Part shown: positions 1-14,480 of the stretch, piece after piece
Layout of the letters: each line of letters begins with the position of its first letter
How positions within the stretch are numbered: position 1 is the first letter of the stretch
Assembly (NCBI GenBank): GCA_013396635.1
Contig: WBMW01000802.1
Location: 974,860-1,038,859 of the forward strand
Source of the DNA: Penelope pileata
Lineage: Eukaryota; Chordata; Aves; Galliformes; Cracidae
DNA: 64,000 nucleotides
Reading direction: 5' to 3'
Translations under genes and position numbers: made by a program
Notes under the pieces: generated by a model
What the model saw: the letters and a program-made list of their open reading frames with translations, nothing else
Told to the model about the DNA's origin: nothing
The model's database searches: none

Positions 1-130
1 CTTTCTTCCTTTCTTCCTTTCTTCCTTTCTTTCTTCCTTTCTTTCTTCCTTTCTTTCTGTTTCTTTTTATTTCTTTCTTTCTTTCTCTCTCTCTCTCTCT
101 CTCTCCCTTTCTCTCTTCCTCTCTTTCTTG
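1..130. repeat. CT-rich microsatellite, (CTTT/CCTT)n then (CT)n
   Basis: The first 130 bases are almost pure pyrimidine on the plus strand. CTTT and CCTT units run to about 85, a (CT)n run follows to about 105, and an impure tail ends near 130. The window edge cuts the tract, so its full length is unknown. Such purine/pyrimidine mirror tracts are prone to slippage and assembly error. Confidence 0.95.
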
Positions 131-3100
131 AAATAACAATTTTATTTTGTGTTAGGAATGGTCCTTTTCTTCTGTGCTTGAAGAAAGCCTAGCCCAATGG
201 GATGGTGAATCATGACAAAGTCTACTGCAGTGCCAACAGTTTACAACAATTTTGCTGGAGGAAGACTGTAAAATAAATCTGTAAAAAACCCATTTATGAG
301 AAAACATTTCAATCTGTATATTAGAAGGTCAAAAATCAAATATTTTTAAATAAAGAATTCTCTGAAAAAAAAATGAAGAGAGGAAGAAGAGTTTCAAAGA
401 GAGTGAAAGAAACCCTCTTCTGCATCTGATATTCTTACTGGATATACATACCTTTCATTTTTAGGGCTTCAGGCAGAGGAACAGCTTTGAATAAACCTGG
501 GATGTTTTCATTAGTATTGGTCACATCACCTTGCTGTTCTTTGTAGTCTGAATTATTCTATGGTCAAAAAAAGAAAATTTCAGGAACTAAAATAAAAGGA
601 AAGAATAAAGAGATTTTCAGGCTTTGAAAATCTTGGAAACCTCTGAGTAAAACAACAGGTTCAGGCCATAGCTGCATTGATTGATCAGTCTTCTTTCATT
701 TTAGCAAAAAAACATGAGGACTATTCACATCCATTATTGTATTATTATGTAGGGAATGATTATTTCTTTCAAGTTATGAGTTTTCCTAGGTATTTTTTCT
801 TGATCATAATTCTTCCTAGTCTAGTTAATCAGTGAAATTGCAGGATATATATACCAGGCTGTAAGTTTAAAGGTATAAGCTCACAAGACATGATGCAGTC
901 TCGTTCCTTGAAGAATTTGTTATGAATGTAAAGAGACACATATGCAGTCAATTTTTAATGAGGCCAATAAATAGACACCCTCTGATCTCAGTTAAAACAA
1001 ATATTTTTCACACTACTGAAATGTCAGCTGTTTGCAAAAGAGTATGATGTCATAACCACTGTCCTCCTAAAATAGTTTTTACAGATTGCACAGTGCTATC
1101 GTCTGTCTTTTTCCCAATGTACTATGCTTTTGTCCCACTGATGGGAATATAGACATTAGTAGGGTAATAGAAAGCATAAGGAATCCAGAAATCAGCAGTC
1201 TACTTTGCATACCTGTCTAGCTCCTAATGAAGTTGGGATGATAGATTATGTGTGTACATGGCAAAAAAGAATAGCAGTCATTGTCTCATCATTCTAGTTC
1301 TTGTATGTAGTACCTGAAATTAGATGAATACTGCAGCTGAATTTGCTTCTATAGAGCTTGTGGGTGGATTGGTTATGCATGTTCAAATAAGCTACTTGAA
1401 TAAGCAATACGGAATTAGCCCTTACCTTGTACTTTTGTTTAAACTGGAAAAACCCCGTTGCTTTTAGGTGCTAGATCCATCAGCAAAGGAAACATTTTCT
1501 TTGAAATGTGGTCCTCTGCTTCAGTGCCTTGTCAGTAAGTATGGAAGAAGCAAATCTTCACAGGTTCAAACACACATGGCATGTTACTGATACAGAACAG
1601 AAGTGTATCTTCAAGTAGACACGACAGCAACCAAGGCTGTAGCCAGCATTATTGGAAACAGACATGATGTAATCTCAGACAAGGTCATCAGTGTAAAAAC
1701 GCTCCCTCTATTTATTTTTAAGATCTTATATTGCTGCTGATTGTAGAATAAAGCTGCTTCTCAAGATGCTACACATATGAATGAGGTTTCTGGCATATTG
1801 TTTAAAACTTGCCATTTTTTTATTGCCTTTTTAAGGAAAAAATTTTATATTTACAGAAAATACTACTGAAGGACCTCAAAATGATTTTACTTCCTTGTTT
1901 TTTTATCTTTAACTGTTAGATTTACAGAGCATAGGAAGTCTGTCATCCTTCCCAGCTTGTTTAGTCCATACTTTGATGAAGAAATAGCTAATTACTAGCT
2001 ATTATTAATAGCTAATGTTCATGACTCACTTTCACTAATCTAGTCCTTAAAGTACTTCTGCACACATTTTCATCATTTGTTCCAGTGTTTTCAAATAATT
2101 TTATTTGCATTTTACTGTCAATAAAAGTGATAGATGTGATTGACCTTGGCTGATATGACTGACAGAGATTCTTAAGGTAATGCCAATTTTTCCTTTTATT
2201 GCATTGTTTTGTAGATATCTACCGTCACTTAGCCTCCTACTTTGGTTGCTGGCATAGATATCTTTTTATGTCATTAAATATTAGTTTGGAGAGCTATATT
2301 CAGGAAAAACAATAAAAGTTTTTCTCAAAGGTTGTCTTGCAGCCTTGATACGTTTAGTCTCTTATGCCCTCAGAGGGTGATATGAGATGAAGACAGCTAA
2401 GAAAATGTTTCCTTTCTTCCAGTCTATTCTCTTGAAAAACAAATGAGTCTATCACAGACTCCCAGTGGAGATAAGCAATTGCGAGAAAGAAATGAGAAAT
2501 AGTTGTAAGAAAGCAGAACGTCATTTTGTGCTCAGAGAGGCTTTGTAGGAAAAAAATGGAAGGTTTGGATGAACTCTGAAGTATGAATGTAGCCTTGGTG
2601 ATCGCTCACTATTTCCTTAGACTAAAGTGGAGACAATCTGAGGAGCCAACCCCACAAATGGAACAATATCTGAGTGTTGGACCTTAAGATGGAGCATGTC
2701 AGTGGACTGCTCTCTGATGGAAATGTGGATATGAGGGATTTTCCCTTTAAGAAGAGATTTAACTCCAGATGAACAGCACACAGCTTAAGAAATTGCTGTC
2801 TGAGAACTTTGAATATGAGGTTGAAAAAAAATTATAGGGATGGATCATTAAGACTCTCTTCTGTGGCAGTTAAGGTTAGGAAGGAGAAAACTCAAAATGA
2901 CTGGCAGCCAGAGAGCAGAAAGAGGTTAAGAGGTGAGAGGAAAGCAGAACCTTCGGGGAGCAACTGATTTCCTTGCATTCAGTTTGTTTGTGTTTTTCCA
3001 TCAATGGGGAATAGCCATAAGTCCACCTGCAGTTTTGCTCACCTCTGCATCACTTTTTCAGTCTGCATACCAGAGAGGTGAGTGTTTCTGAATTTCAGCA

Positions 3101-6100
3101 ACACAGCAGAGGGGAATTCCATGTGGATTCTGACAGTGCACACAGTATCTGAAAGCGTACATGGTGAGAAGTGGGACAAAGACTTTTGGATTCAGTTCAC
3201 TAATCGTGTGTATATATTGGCAGAGTATACTTACCTTCTCCACTGTGGAAGTAGCTGAAAGGCTGTGTGTCATAAAGATGAACACCAAAGTCTTTCTTAA
3301 AAATTAATTTTTTACCATTTTGGAGACTGATTTCTGACACATGCAGAGTTCACATTTATTTGAGGAGTTTGCGTTAAACACTAAATCTGAAAAAAATATG
3401 TAACTGAGAAATAATATCATTTAAATCTTAAAGTGTCCTACTGGGATAGCTATCCCCACATTTAAAACCTAGTTTTTTTACTGTTACAATCACTTTTTAA
3501 GGTCTCAAATCTGTATTCATATATAGTTAAACCACTAAAAGACAACTGTGGATGTCAGATCCCGATGTCTGTAAAATATGGGCCACGTTACCTTACCTAC
3601 TACTTTCCATATCATCCTGGATCTTCACACTATGTAGGCAAGATTTAAAAAAGATATCAAAAAGGCATATAAATTGCAAGGAAACAGAATTGCAGATGAT
3701 GTAAATTTTGACTGAGAAATTAAGTCTTTTGAGACTCTCCATGTCTACCTGTTGTAGAACAGAATGAAATTTGAAGTGGAATGATAATGAAAGTGATCCA
3801 CTACCTGTTTTTTTTTGGAAGCCCTTAATGTGTTTGAAATCAAGGTAGTAGATCATGTAGTGTTCCATCTGGCCTAACCTAAACTCTTCAATTTTCACGT
3901 TTAAGTCCTCATCTTAAACAGACATTTTTTTTACTGCTCTTGGCAGATTCCACTAGGATTCTTTCTTTTTTTTTGTATTGAACTCTCAGAAGGGCAACTC
4001 AAAGTTGATCTTACCAGTAGCTTTTAATTCCTAGTATAATTCACAAATGCTTCTGGAGTTATTTTAAAAGAAAGCAGAACGACAAAATCTCTCTGAATTG
4101 AGTGTCTCTCGGATGCATTTGTTATGAAGTATCTTTGAGGTAACTTATTAGATGGGACAATTTATTTGAAGCTGTGCAGTAACCAAATGAGTCTACCAGT
4201 CTCCACAGTCAATTTTAAGAGAAGTAAGACGTAGATATCAATAGGCAGCTGATCTAATTATCTTTTTCTGTGTACTTCATCATCCTCTTCCTCATAGACA
4301 GTTTTCTACATGAGATTTAACATCAGTGAGGTGTAGTTATAGAATGAATGTCACTCCCCTTGTACGTTTCTTATCTCATTGATATCTTAGTTTTGGAAGG
4401 TTTTATATATGCCATTAAAACAAAGTGAAGAGTAATTCTTCATGTATGGAATACCAAAAGACAGACTCAAGAGATGTAAGGAAAAGGAGGGTCTTAAACT
4501 ACCTGTAGGCATTTAGCTTAATTTCATGAAAGAAAATATAATGGCTTAAGTTCTAGACTGTTTAAATTCCTGAGGAAAGTTTTTTGCTCATTGTGAAAAG
4601 ACTAACTGATAATGTTAATGTGCCTGCCAAACAAACTAGTTACCTATAACTGGGTGTTAAACCAACATTATTTTTTGCACAGCTCTGTACATGTTCAGTA
4701 CTCTACGAATTAGTTACATATAAAAGTACTACTAGTCCAGGACTAGGACATCTTCCTGACTAAAGCCTGATCTCAAGCAGAACAATCATCAGGTGGAGAC
4801 ACAGTCTTTACAGAGGTGCAAAATTTCTGAGGACTCTGTTAGAGGCAGAGTAGGTGCATGTGTGAGGGACTGTTCTCAACGTGATAGCTGGCTCATAAGA
4901 ATGTACCACTTCAGAAGACTGTCAGGGAGGTATGAAAGCAAACACTCAAAAGAAATGCTCCAGTAAATCACACAGGCGGTTAGTAGCTAAATGTAGGTGA
5001 GAACAGTTGAAGACACCAAGGCTGAGTACAAAATATTTGCAAAACAGTGCTGAATTAGATAAACACCTGTTTACTTTCAAACCTTGAAAATAACTTTTCT
5101 TAAATGACAAATGTCATCAGTGTAAGACACAATGTTAGATGGATTTATATAACATTAATGATTAATTTTGAAAGTATACTTTTGATTGCTTTTGTCAGAT
5201 ATGAATACATCATATCTACCCAATTCCCTCCTCATGATCGTGATATCTTGATTGAACCATAACATAGACAAATATTTATATTTTCAAGACTTCTGAGACT
5301 TTTTTGTTCATCAGTATGTAGCAGTTGCTGGTTAGGTCTACAGTAGCTTCTATTGTTCTGTTTAACTGCCCATTTCATGGTGGTCTATGCTTTTCAATGA
5401 CAAATGACTGCATGTAATTTGGGTGCTATATCATTAAGACAAGGAAAGGCATTTATGTTTTCCTGTATGTAATGTAACTGTGAGTGCACATTCACTTTGG
5501 GGGAATTATGTGCTTATTATGACAAATAGTGCATTTTCAAGTATTTAAGATCTTTTTTTGGAAAGAGTCCCTCCTCTATGTATATATCAAAGGTATTGCT
5601 GTGACACAGCATGAAAACTTATGGTATAGTTATCTAAAAAGCTTGTCCACTCCCTATAACATGTTTAGATTGCTTTTTTAGACTCTATAAAATTTTAGCT
5701 AGCACTAAACATAGAACTTCATTCATCATCATGCAAGCAAAGGCTGCCAAAGGAAGCCTACTCTTCCTGAGCTAAAAGTGGCAACACTCCAGTATTGGCA
5801 GAAATCAAATGAATCATTTCCTGCTTTTAGTTTTAGATAAATAATCAAAAAATTGTCTAGATTCTGATCCAAAAGTAATTTTTCATGGCAAAGAGTAAGA
5901 CTACAGCTACAAAGGCTTTAAGTGAGGAATGTTCTCCTGTTAATTACTTGACTGAAAAGGCCCTAAGGAACATATGTAGCCAGATCAAAATATCAAAATC
6001 CAATTTAAAACAAAATGTTAAATAATCATATTGGCTTTTAAGTAGGGCAACATGAAATGCGCTGAAACGGAGAAGTCTGGAGATTTTTTCTGCTCTTGCG

Positions 6101-9100
6101 CTATATGAACATGGTCCTTCAGGTACTTATTGGGTCTGCCGTCTCTGAAGGCAGAGTAGCAGCAGGGGCTGCCACTGCTGAGAGTAAATGGTGGCTGTGG
6201 TGAGGTACATATTTGTCATCTGAAACTCTCTCTTGTTCTTTCATTTCTTCCCTTTCTAGTATCCAGCATGAAGAGAGTGTCTGGACAGCTGACAAGTGGA
6301 TGTGAGGCTGTGTCTGCTTATGTGCGATAAGGGGAGTCCTAATTTCAGGGGTTGGAGAAGTATCAGATGAAATAACCATGGAACCGCAAATAGAGAATAT
6401 GAAACGAGCAGAGGGAAATATGCAAGCTAGGTCATTAGGTTACAGGTTGAAGAGAGAGACTAGTAGTATGGCAGTGGTCAGGGGCAAAGTGTTTAGAAGG
6501 TTTGAGTTGAAGGAATTATTAGAACTGCACTGGAGTCAAAGACAAGCAGGATGGTGAGGAAGGACAAGGTCAGTGACATAACAGATGAGAACTGAGACAA
6601 GAAGAGGATAGCTTCTTTGATCTCTGTGGGTGTTTCTTAGAACTATAACAGGTCATATCTGTCGCATGGAAATGTTACAGATGCCAGGTGTCTATTTTGT
6701 ATGACAATTTTCTGCTTTCACAACAAAACAGCTCAGTATTTTTCTTATTGGCAGTGTATAATGGAGTCTAGTCTGGCAACCCAGCACAATGTGAGCTCCA
6801 GTAGAGCTTGGGTGCACGCAAAACTACAAAGTGAGGTTGAATCATGACGCTTAATGATAATGAAGTTCTGCAACCCATGTTGCTGCTATCAAGAGGGATA
6901 GAAAAATCACTGTGCAGCTGGAGTTCTATAGCACTTTATAGCTTTGAAACTAAGTTTGCTCACAGCTGGGCAGTCTCCCACTCCCTTACGGGAATGCTCT
7001 GGGACTGGAAACGTGAGACATCTCAGACATAGCGACAGAGCAAATCCAGTTATCCTCATTCTCAAGATATGATCTGAATCATGAAATGTTTCTCCATAAT
7101 GATTCCTTCAGCGGAAGAGCAATAATTTATGTATGTAATATAAAAATTATATATTACAGTTTTGCGGCTGAATCTAGATTTTCAGTTTAGGATTTTGATT
7201 GTAGGACAGAAATCTATAAAATTGTCTTTTCTGAGTTTATGACCCGAAACCCCAGCATTCTTGCACAAATCACAAGATTACAAGTCTGAAGGGAATGTTT
7301 TTCTGAGATTTTGTTTGGATCTGAATGAGGCATTTTTACTCAATCTAGAATCCAAATCGCAAGAGTATTCTTGGCATAAGGTTTGCAGTTGAAACCACTT
7401 AGAAGTATGACAGAATATTGACTTGATATGTGGTTTTGAATCATTTCGAAGAGTAAAAGGTGTGATTGGCTGTCATTTATGGGATACAAAATGCTATTAA
7501 CTCTTTTCATGTGCCCTTTTCATAACAAGAAACAGAAGCATGGTACTGCATCTTTGCAATTCATATAATGTCGGCATACATTTTGAAATCAGTGTCAAGT
7601 CATGGATGCCAGGATATTCAGTCTCTAACCGCAACACTAGTGACTGCTAACATTGCTAAGTCTGGTGATTTTATGACTAGTCTTTAGAGATCTAGCATTC
7701 TTCTTTGTGCCCAGGCTTCTAAAATTAAGTATTATATAAAAAAAAGACATTCAAAAAAAAACCCAAAAAACCAATGCCCTAATTATTGGTTGAGTGTCTG
7801 CTTTCATAGTTTCAGAAGAAAGCTTAGAAACATAACCATACTGCAGACTGCGAATAACGTAAGTCGCTTTCTTTTTAAATCTGAAGTGCAAGCCAGCCTC
7901 ATAAGTTTTGGGGTCTGACTCAAGATTTTTAAATGCTCAGGGTTGGCAGTATTGTACTAATATGTTTTATATCAAAATTCAGCTTCAGAAAAACATAACT
8001 TTCACTGCGTAGAAATCTATAGAGCAAGAGCCTACAAGAATACAAGGCATCAAAGAAGGGGCAAAAATGAGGGTCCCCTCCTAAAATACCCCTTCAGCAC
8101 CATTTTTGCTTGTGGAATTACAACCTGAAGGAGCTTCCAGGTTTCTAATCTCATGTCATGGGATAAAACATGATTATGTTTTTATGTTTTTATGTGATTA
8201 TGGCTGTGTGGAGTGGTTGCTCCATCCCCTCCATTCTTTGGCATTACAGCTGGCTCCATGGGGGAGCACTGAATGCCCTGATACTACCTTCTCTTTGCAC
8301 CCAGCCCAGTCTGTGGGTGAACACCGCACTTCTGCTCGCAGTAATGAAGCCCACTGTCTTCCAACATAAATATTGTTTCTTGGTTACTAGTATAAATAAA
8401 TGTATTGGACATTACATTTTCGGAGAAAAATGTGCAAGACCAACATTTCTGCAGCAGAAATAAGAGGTCCTCCCTCTGTTTCCCTCCAGTCCTCGTACAA
8501 GCAGGCTTTCACTTAAGTCACCGAGAATTTACATGACTGAAAATTACAGAAGCACCCAAAAGCATTTTCTGAAAACAATTATTATAATTCAATAGAAATT
8601 TTGTTGTAGAGAGTAGAAATATCCTGGTATTGCCTTTAATTTTTATATTTTTATGAAATAGTTGCAAATTCTATAGCTTGCAACTCTCTGAAGGGAAAAT
8701 CAATCACTTGTTCGCAAAGTGGAAAATAAGACAAATAAGAAGTAGCATAGTTAAGTGCATTATTTATTACAGCTCACATCCTACTGTATGTCCACAAGTT
8801 CTTTCAGTACTTCGAATAGGAAACAAAACCTGGGTTCATTCTTTTTCCAGTGAACTTAAAAATACTCTTATTTCATGAAGTTCTACCTTTCCTATTATTC
8901 CATTAAAACTTACCTTCCTTGATTATATTATTCATAATTGCAATAGATACCAGTGCTGGGAAGAAAGAGACAAGTAGAGAATAAGAAATATTCGTATTAC
9001 CAGCCTTTAAAAGCCAAATAACTCTTTTTATTTTAGGATTGGGACTGAATTATCTTCTTGTATCCAAAGCTAAATCTGTGGTTTGCAAAGAATTAGTGGT

Positions 9101-9754
9101 AAGTCAATGTTAACACTTTCTTATTTGGATTTTATTAAATGAATCACTTGAAGACATAAAAGTGTGGTCATGCTGTATATTAAAGAATTCACACCTCTTG
9201 CATGTGTATGACGTAGTAAGTATTTTAGTAATAGTTTTTTTCTCATTCTAGTTGTGTAAGATCATGTTGCAGATCCCTTTCTTTACTTCCTGGAAGACAA
9301 TGTAGTTCCATTGTTGTTGATTTTTGTTTTATTTTTAATTTAGTTATTTCTTTTCTGTTTTTGCGTAAGGTGTTGATTTGGGATGTGGTATTTTGAAGTC
9401 AAAAAGCCAAATTCTCCACTGATGTCACACTCCTGGTTTCAAAGCTTATGCGTGAAGGGAAGGAGTTTAAAAAATGCCTCAGCCTAAACTTTTTCCTTCC
9501 TCCTTTGCAAACAAGACTGCCTCACTGGGAAAAACCTCTGGTAGATGCTATCCCCATTTTTGTAGATGCCTTTACAGAAACTCACACGTGATCAGTATTG
9601 TTATGGCTTAGAGGGGTAGTGTTTTAGTCAGTGGCCCTCTTTTATTATTCACACGTAGTTAAACCTTTCAGATGTTTAGAAAATCTGGAAGGAAACTTAC
9701 TGCTGTTGCCTGCTTTTCATATATTTGTTTTAATAATGGTATAGCCCAAGAAAA
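131..9754. other. Unique AT-rich DNA, no gene recognised
   Basis: No exon, RNA gene or transposon could be recognised in this 9.6 kb. Open frames are short (up to 101 codons) and scattered on both strands, without the run of adjacent open frames expected of exons. Slightly GC-richer islands lie at about 6.1-6.6 kb and 8.0-8.5 kb. A small TTTTTATG-type tandem repeat lies near 8175-8193. The base composition and stop density fit intergenic or intronic DNA. Confidence 0.6.
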
Positions 9755-9815
9755 GAAAGCTGGATGGGGATTTGAACCCGCCTCTTAGAAGTGCCTGTTT
9801 GCCATTAACAACAAA
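9755..9815 (+). repeat. Possible SINE (MIR/CORE-SINE-like) 3' fragment
   Basis: The stretch GGGGATTTGAACCCGCCTCT followed by CCATTAAC resembles the 3' part of MIR-type SINEs, which keep a GGGATTTGAACCC block. The complement of this block, GGTTCAAATCCC, also looks like a tRNA B box. No A box or acceptor-stem pairing is visible, so a tRNA gene is unlikely. The match is short and could be chance. Confidence 0.3.
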
Positions 9816-12800
9816 AGGGAGCATGGTCAAGTGACTTTAAGTAGTATTAATAGTTCTCCTGGGAAGGAAAGTCCAATACATAGCTATTTGAGTGCCTAAA
9901 TTTAGTGTCCAAACTAAAAATCATGAATTCTGATATTTCTCTGAATTTATTAAGGGCAAAGATTGTCTACAGTTAGTGTTGTGGTATTTGTTTAAGTGTT
10001 TCTGTGCATGGCTCAGATAAGCTCCTGCAGGAATGTCCAGTATATGATGCTGTGCATACTTCTACAAAACTACTTCTCTAAAAAATGTTCAGAATACTAA
10101 AACAAGATAATGTTTATTGACAGCATGGCTAATTTGAACAGTGAATTTGGCATTTCTCTGAAATTATGCTTTAAATTCAGAGTTCTGTACACTTTCTATG
10201 TGTGGTTGCAAAAGTAAGCATGGCCTATGACAAAGTATAACGTGGAAAATTTGAAAACTAAGGGCTTCTGATTTGTGATTGGTAGGCTGGAGCTGTTCTG
10301 ATGTTCTCCTTCATGTATGTCAGGTCTTGTTTGAATTCGACATCTCATCTGAGGATTATCTGCTACAGTGTAGAATTAAATTATGGACAATTCTTGGCTT
10401 CCTAGAAGATTTCCATTAGTGCATGTTTTACAGCCTGTATTTTGTTAGTAATTCAGTAAATAATTGTCTGGAGCTAGAGGCTAAACTAAATGAAAACAAA
10501 CTATGTGAGTTAGGAACTATGTCATACAGTGAGAAACAAGCAAGAAAAAGCAGACTCATCTGCATGAGCAAAACAAAGATCTGCTCACATATGAACTGTT
10601 CCTTTGTAATATGAAAATGAAGACAGGCTTAATGGAATAGCATAGTTCTGCTAAGATGCAAAAGCCATTGGATATGGAATCAAAGATAGTCTAAATAGAA
10701 TTTTTTTTTGAAAACCATCTGTAACAGGAAGAATTCATAGAATATTGCCTACCAGGAAAAGAATAGATGACACAAAATGATTAAAAGGATGTCTGCCAAG
10801 AAAACATGGACACTTTTTATGCAAGGTGTGCCTAGTGTCACAGGACAAGGCATTGCACAGATGACATTACTATTATTGCCTACTAATTGATAAGAGGTGG
10901 AGCAACCATACACCTTTGGAGTCATTTTGAAGTTTAGCTGAAAAATAGGTACAAAAACAACAGCAACAACAACAAACCACCAAGAATCCCAGAGTGAAAT
11001 TAAAGTTATTTGAGTTATAAACGTGAAAATATTGGGTGAAATGTGTGGAAAAAATATCAAAGACCGAGTAGCTGGTGGATGTAGCGGTCAGACAGGAATC
11101 TGAGGAACACATATAGTACTGCTAACCTGAATGCATTCGCAAATCATCAGTCAAGACTGGAATGTCATGAGTTTAGGGAATTTTTTGATATAAGAAATAT
11201 AGTACTTGTATTTTAAAGGCTCAAAATCAGAGCATTTTGAGTTACATTTTTTTAAACTAAGTTGTGAGCCATAATATTATGTTTGAAAAGAATGAAAGCT
11301 CGGAGTCTTTGCTCAGGAAAAGAAAAAAGAACTTTGAAAAAACAGTTACGGAGTGACTTGAAATAAAAGTCATAAAATTTGGCAATGTAGAGGTATATTA
11401 ATCTAGAAGGTACTGTAGCTGAAGAAAATTGCCGGCAGTCAGTATGTGAGAATTTGAAAATAAGGTTATTTCATTTTTATGAAAATGGCAGTAATTATGT
11501 ATAGGGCTGAAAAAAAGCTACAATATGTTTAGACTTTTGATATTTCACTCTTTCACAAATGTTTCCTGTTTTATGAAAAATGTATTTGTTATTCATAAGT
11601 GTTAGTTGCATTACTTGGTCCTATAATTTTCAAGAAACTGATTGGGTTTTTCACTTCAGCTATGCTTTTAACCTGTATAATTTCTCTTGTACTACATTTT
11701 CCTGTCCTGTTTAGGAAAAAAGACAGTAGCAAGCAGTGTGCTTTTGGTATAAAAATTTTAGATGAGATTAAAAAAGGTGAATACTTTTTTTATCATGAAT
11801 TCTAGACAATCAAAAAGGCACATGAAAAATAAATCATATAAATCAGACTATTGTTATTCTGTGAGCTCTAATTTATAAGATCAAAAAGGTTTTATCAACC
11901 TGGGTGAGCATGTTTGACTGCTCAGAACAATGATGATCTAGACAGACAGTGAAGATACATTGTATTACATCAACTTGAGATCTGGATAAGAAATTGTTTG
12001 GTCTGCTTGCAGTGGAGCCAGAAACCTCTTAAAAATCAGCAGGGGTTGACATATGAATGTTTTTATTCTTGAATAGAATTTTAAAAATATTGATTTTGTT
12101 TGTTTGTTTGTTTGTATTCTAAGATGAAGAATTCCAGCTGCTGGAACTTTCTCATGACTCTGTTGCTGAATGCCCAAAATGTTTGCTAAACAATTATTTT
12201 ATAAATCTGTTGTATTTTTTCCTAATGAAGAAAATACCCTTCTCTTTTCAGCTGGGTAATTAAATGTCAAGTTTCCTCCTGAAAGGCACATTTTATGAAG
12301 AAGTTATAAACCCCTAAAATTAAGTTTGCAATGGAAAATGTGACAAACCTGACTATAGCAATACAAAAATATATTCTTAACACTTAATGCATAAAAGACT
12401 ACATATATAACATGTATTTCCGACATACTGCATGTTTGTTACATATTAAACACTTAAAAATGGAAAAAACAGCACATACTCCAACTGTTTTTTAAATATT
12501 TGTTTAATATAGCCAGAATACATTGAAAATTGTAGGACTGAAGAGCACATGGCAAGTGTTCAAATAACATCAAATGCAATAAAATGTTTCATTTGAAATG
12601 TTAAGCAGGTGATAAAAATGTCACGTAGAATTACTATTTAGTTTGCTGTAAAATAATATAATTAGGAGAAAATGCATAAGGAAACTTTATCACTAAAGCA
12701 AAACTTGTGCAAATGAGGTGTGTTTGCATTTGTTCAGGTATTCATTTTTGCAGCAGGTTGGAACCTTTACTTATGGCTGAGCTCAGCTGCTGTGATGCAT

Positions 12801-14373
12801 CGTGGTGGGACAGGACACTTCCATCCTTATAAGTATCAGAATGTGACAACAGTGCAGTAGCTCAGGGTACACACTCCTGCCTCCTTCCAGACAGATTGAG
12901 GAATAGAGGTAGTAAGGGAAGAGTTTCTTCCACACCCTCTTTCAAAGGTAAGCACACCAGAGAGGACAGAAGAAGAGAGCTGAAAGCAATGTGAATCTCC
13001 TTCAAGAGAAGGTGGCAAAGAGTCGTTGGCAAAGGAGATTAAAAAGAATGTGTCTGGCACCTTTAAGCAGTGATTACACTTTCTCACTAAAAATAGAAAA
13101 GAAAAAAATGAATTGAAGGGAAATATCTCTCATGGGTGGTGGTGCTTTGGGTGAGTAACATGGTCTGTTCAGTCATTAAGTGGAAAATACGTGTCCTACA
13201 TATTGCCTCATAGCTCTTTTTTTCAAGTTCAAGAAGGCACAGGAAGGCTTGGGGGACATTTTGACCTTTGGTCCTTCATATAATTTAATGATTTTTAAAT
13301 AGCTGATATTTGTAGGGCAACAAGCATTATTACAGAAACTAAAATAAAGCAATTATGAATATCAATTCATATTCTCCTTCTATCGCTAGAGGTTCTGCAG
13401 TTTTCTCTCCGCTGACATACACTGTTTTTCTCCTATAGTCATCTCTTCTTAATCATCCTTTCCATTTCAGAAGAAGGATAATCTCTTGCTCTTGCTTCCT
13501 GTCCTACCAGCATCCTCCTGAATGGTTGTTCCCGTTTTCTCTCAAAATACTTATTCAGCTACCTTGCCTGCCTTTGCTGGCACCAAAGAGTTACTGTGCA
13601 AGGAGAAAAGTATTTTCTGTTCGTTAAATAATAGTCCTAGTTATTATTTTGAGAGCAAGCATGAGTTGCTGCTACTTCCCTTATTCTTTTCCTCAAGGCA
13701 TAAGATATTTTCATTGCCCTGCCATTTCTTCTTTCTCCTCAAGGTCAGTTTCAGTGTGCATACTTAGACAAGTCTTGGACTTGATTCAGTTGAAAACACT
13801 GTATGTTTGGCATCTGTATCATGGAAGCACAAACAAAGCAGCTAAACACTGTGGAAAGTTGTTGCTCTGTGTTTTCACTGGCCATGTATGAAGTTCAATC
13901 GTGTAGAAGCCCAAATATGTTTTGCTTTGAATCGAGTCTGCTGGAATTATATGCTTTGTGGTCATATGCTAAACTGTGGATAGAATATAAACTACTGTTG
14001 ATTTTCATTTCTCATCCCAGTTATTCTTTTTCTTCATAGTGAGATCCAGTCTTAAGTTCAGACTCTGTGACTAGATGCCGGAATGAGCCCAAGTTGTCTC
14101 ACCTGTATGGAGAAGAGATGATAACTGGTGAAGAAAGCTGGTGAAAAAGGTTGAGTCTCTGTTTCATCTATTCACATGTGCACAAAAATCTTAGAAGCAG
14201 CTTCAGGAATAACTTGAAAACAGCTAGAGGATGTCTGCACTGCCCAGCAATTCTTCTAGGGCTGCATTGCCTCTTGGCCTTTGGGCCAGTAATCAAACTG
14301 GGCAAACCAAACTGGACAGAGAGGTGTCATTTCAATTCTCAGGCTTGACAATTGCTCAGTGGCATGCTATGGC
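9816..14373. other. Unique AT-rich DNA, no gene recognised
   Basis: No gene or clear transposon was seen. The only simple repeat is a (TTTG)n run at 12095-12114. Open frames reach 103 codons (10749-11060, minus), but their translations are hydrophobic and low-complexity and look like no protein I know. Three overlapping plus-strand open frames at 13.5-14.0 kb come from a stop-poor pyrimidine-rich stretch and are not supported as coding. Confidence 0.55.
12095..12114. repeat. (TTTG)n microsatellite
   Basis: Five perfect TTTG units in a row. This is a simple short tandem repeat with no other feature attached. Confidence 0.9.
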
Positions 14374-14480
14374 TCTAAGCTGTTAGTCTTCTTAATAATA
14401 TTGTGAGATGTAAAGAAAAGGGTATGGTGAGAGTTTAACGACTTGCCCAAGGACATGTGTCGGAACTAATTAACTAATGC
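14374..14480 (+). repeat. MIR-like SINE remnant
   Basis: The order of blocks matches the MIR/CORE-SINE consensus as I know it: a CTAAGC-type block, an interrupted TTGTGAGAT block, then GAGTTTAACGACTTGCCCAA and GGACATGTG in place of the family's TTAAGTAACTTGCCCAAGGTCACAC. It is heavily diverged and lacks the ends. Bird genomes keep old MIR copies at low density, so this fits. The call is by eye. Confidence 0.55.

Noticed and set aside
9755..9815. tRNA gene suggested by a B-box-like GGTTCAAATCCC on the minus strand
   Set aside because: No A box, anticodon stem or acceptor-stem pairing could be found around it. A SINE 3' fragment explains it better.
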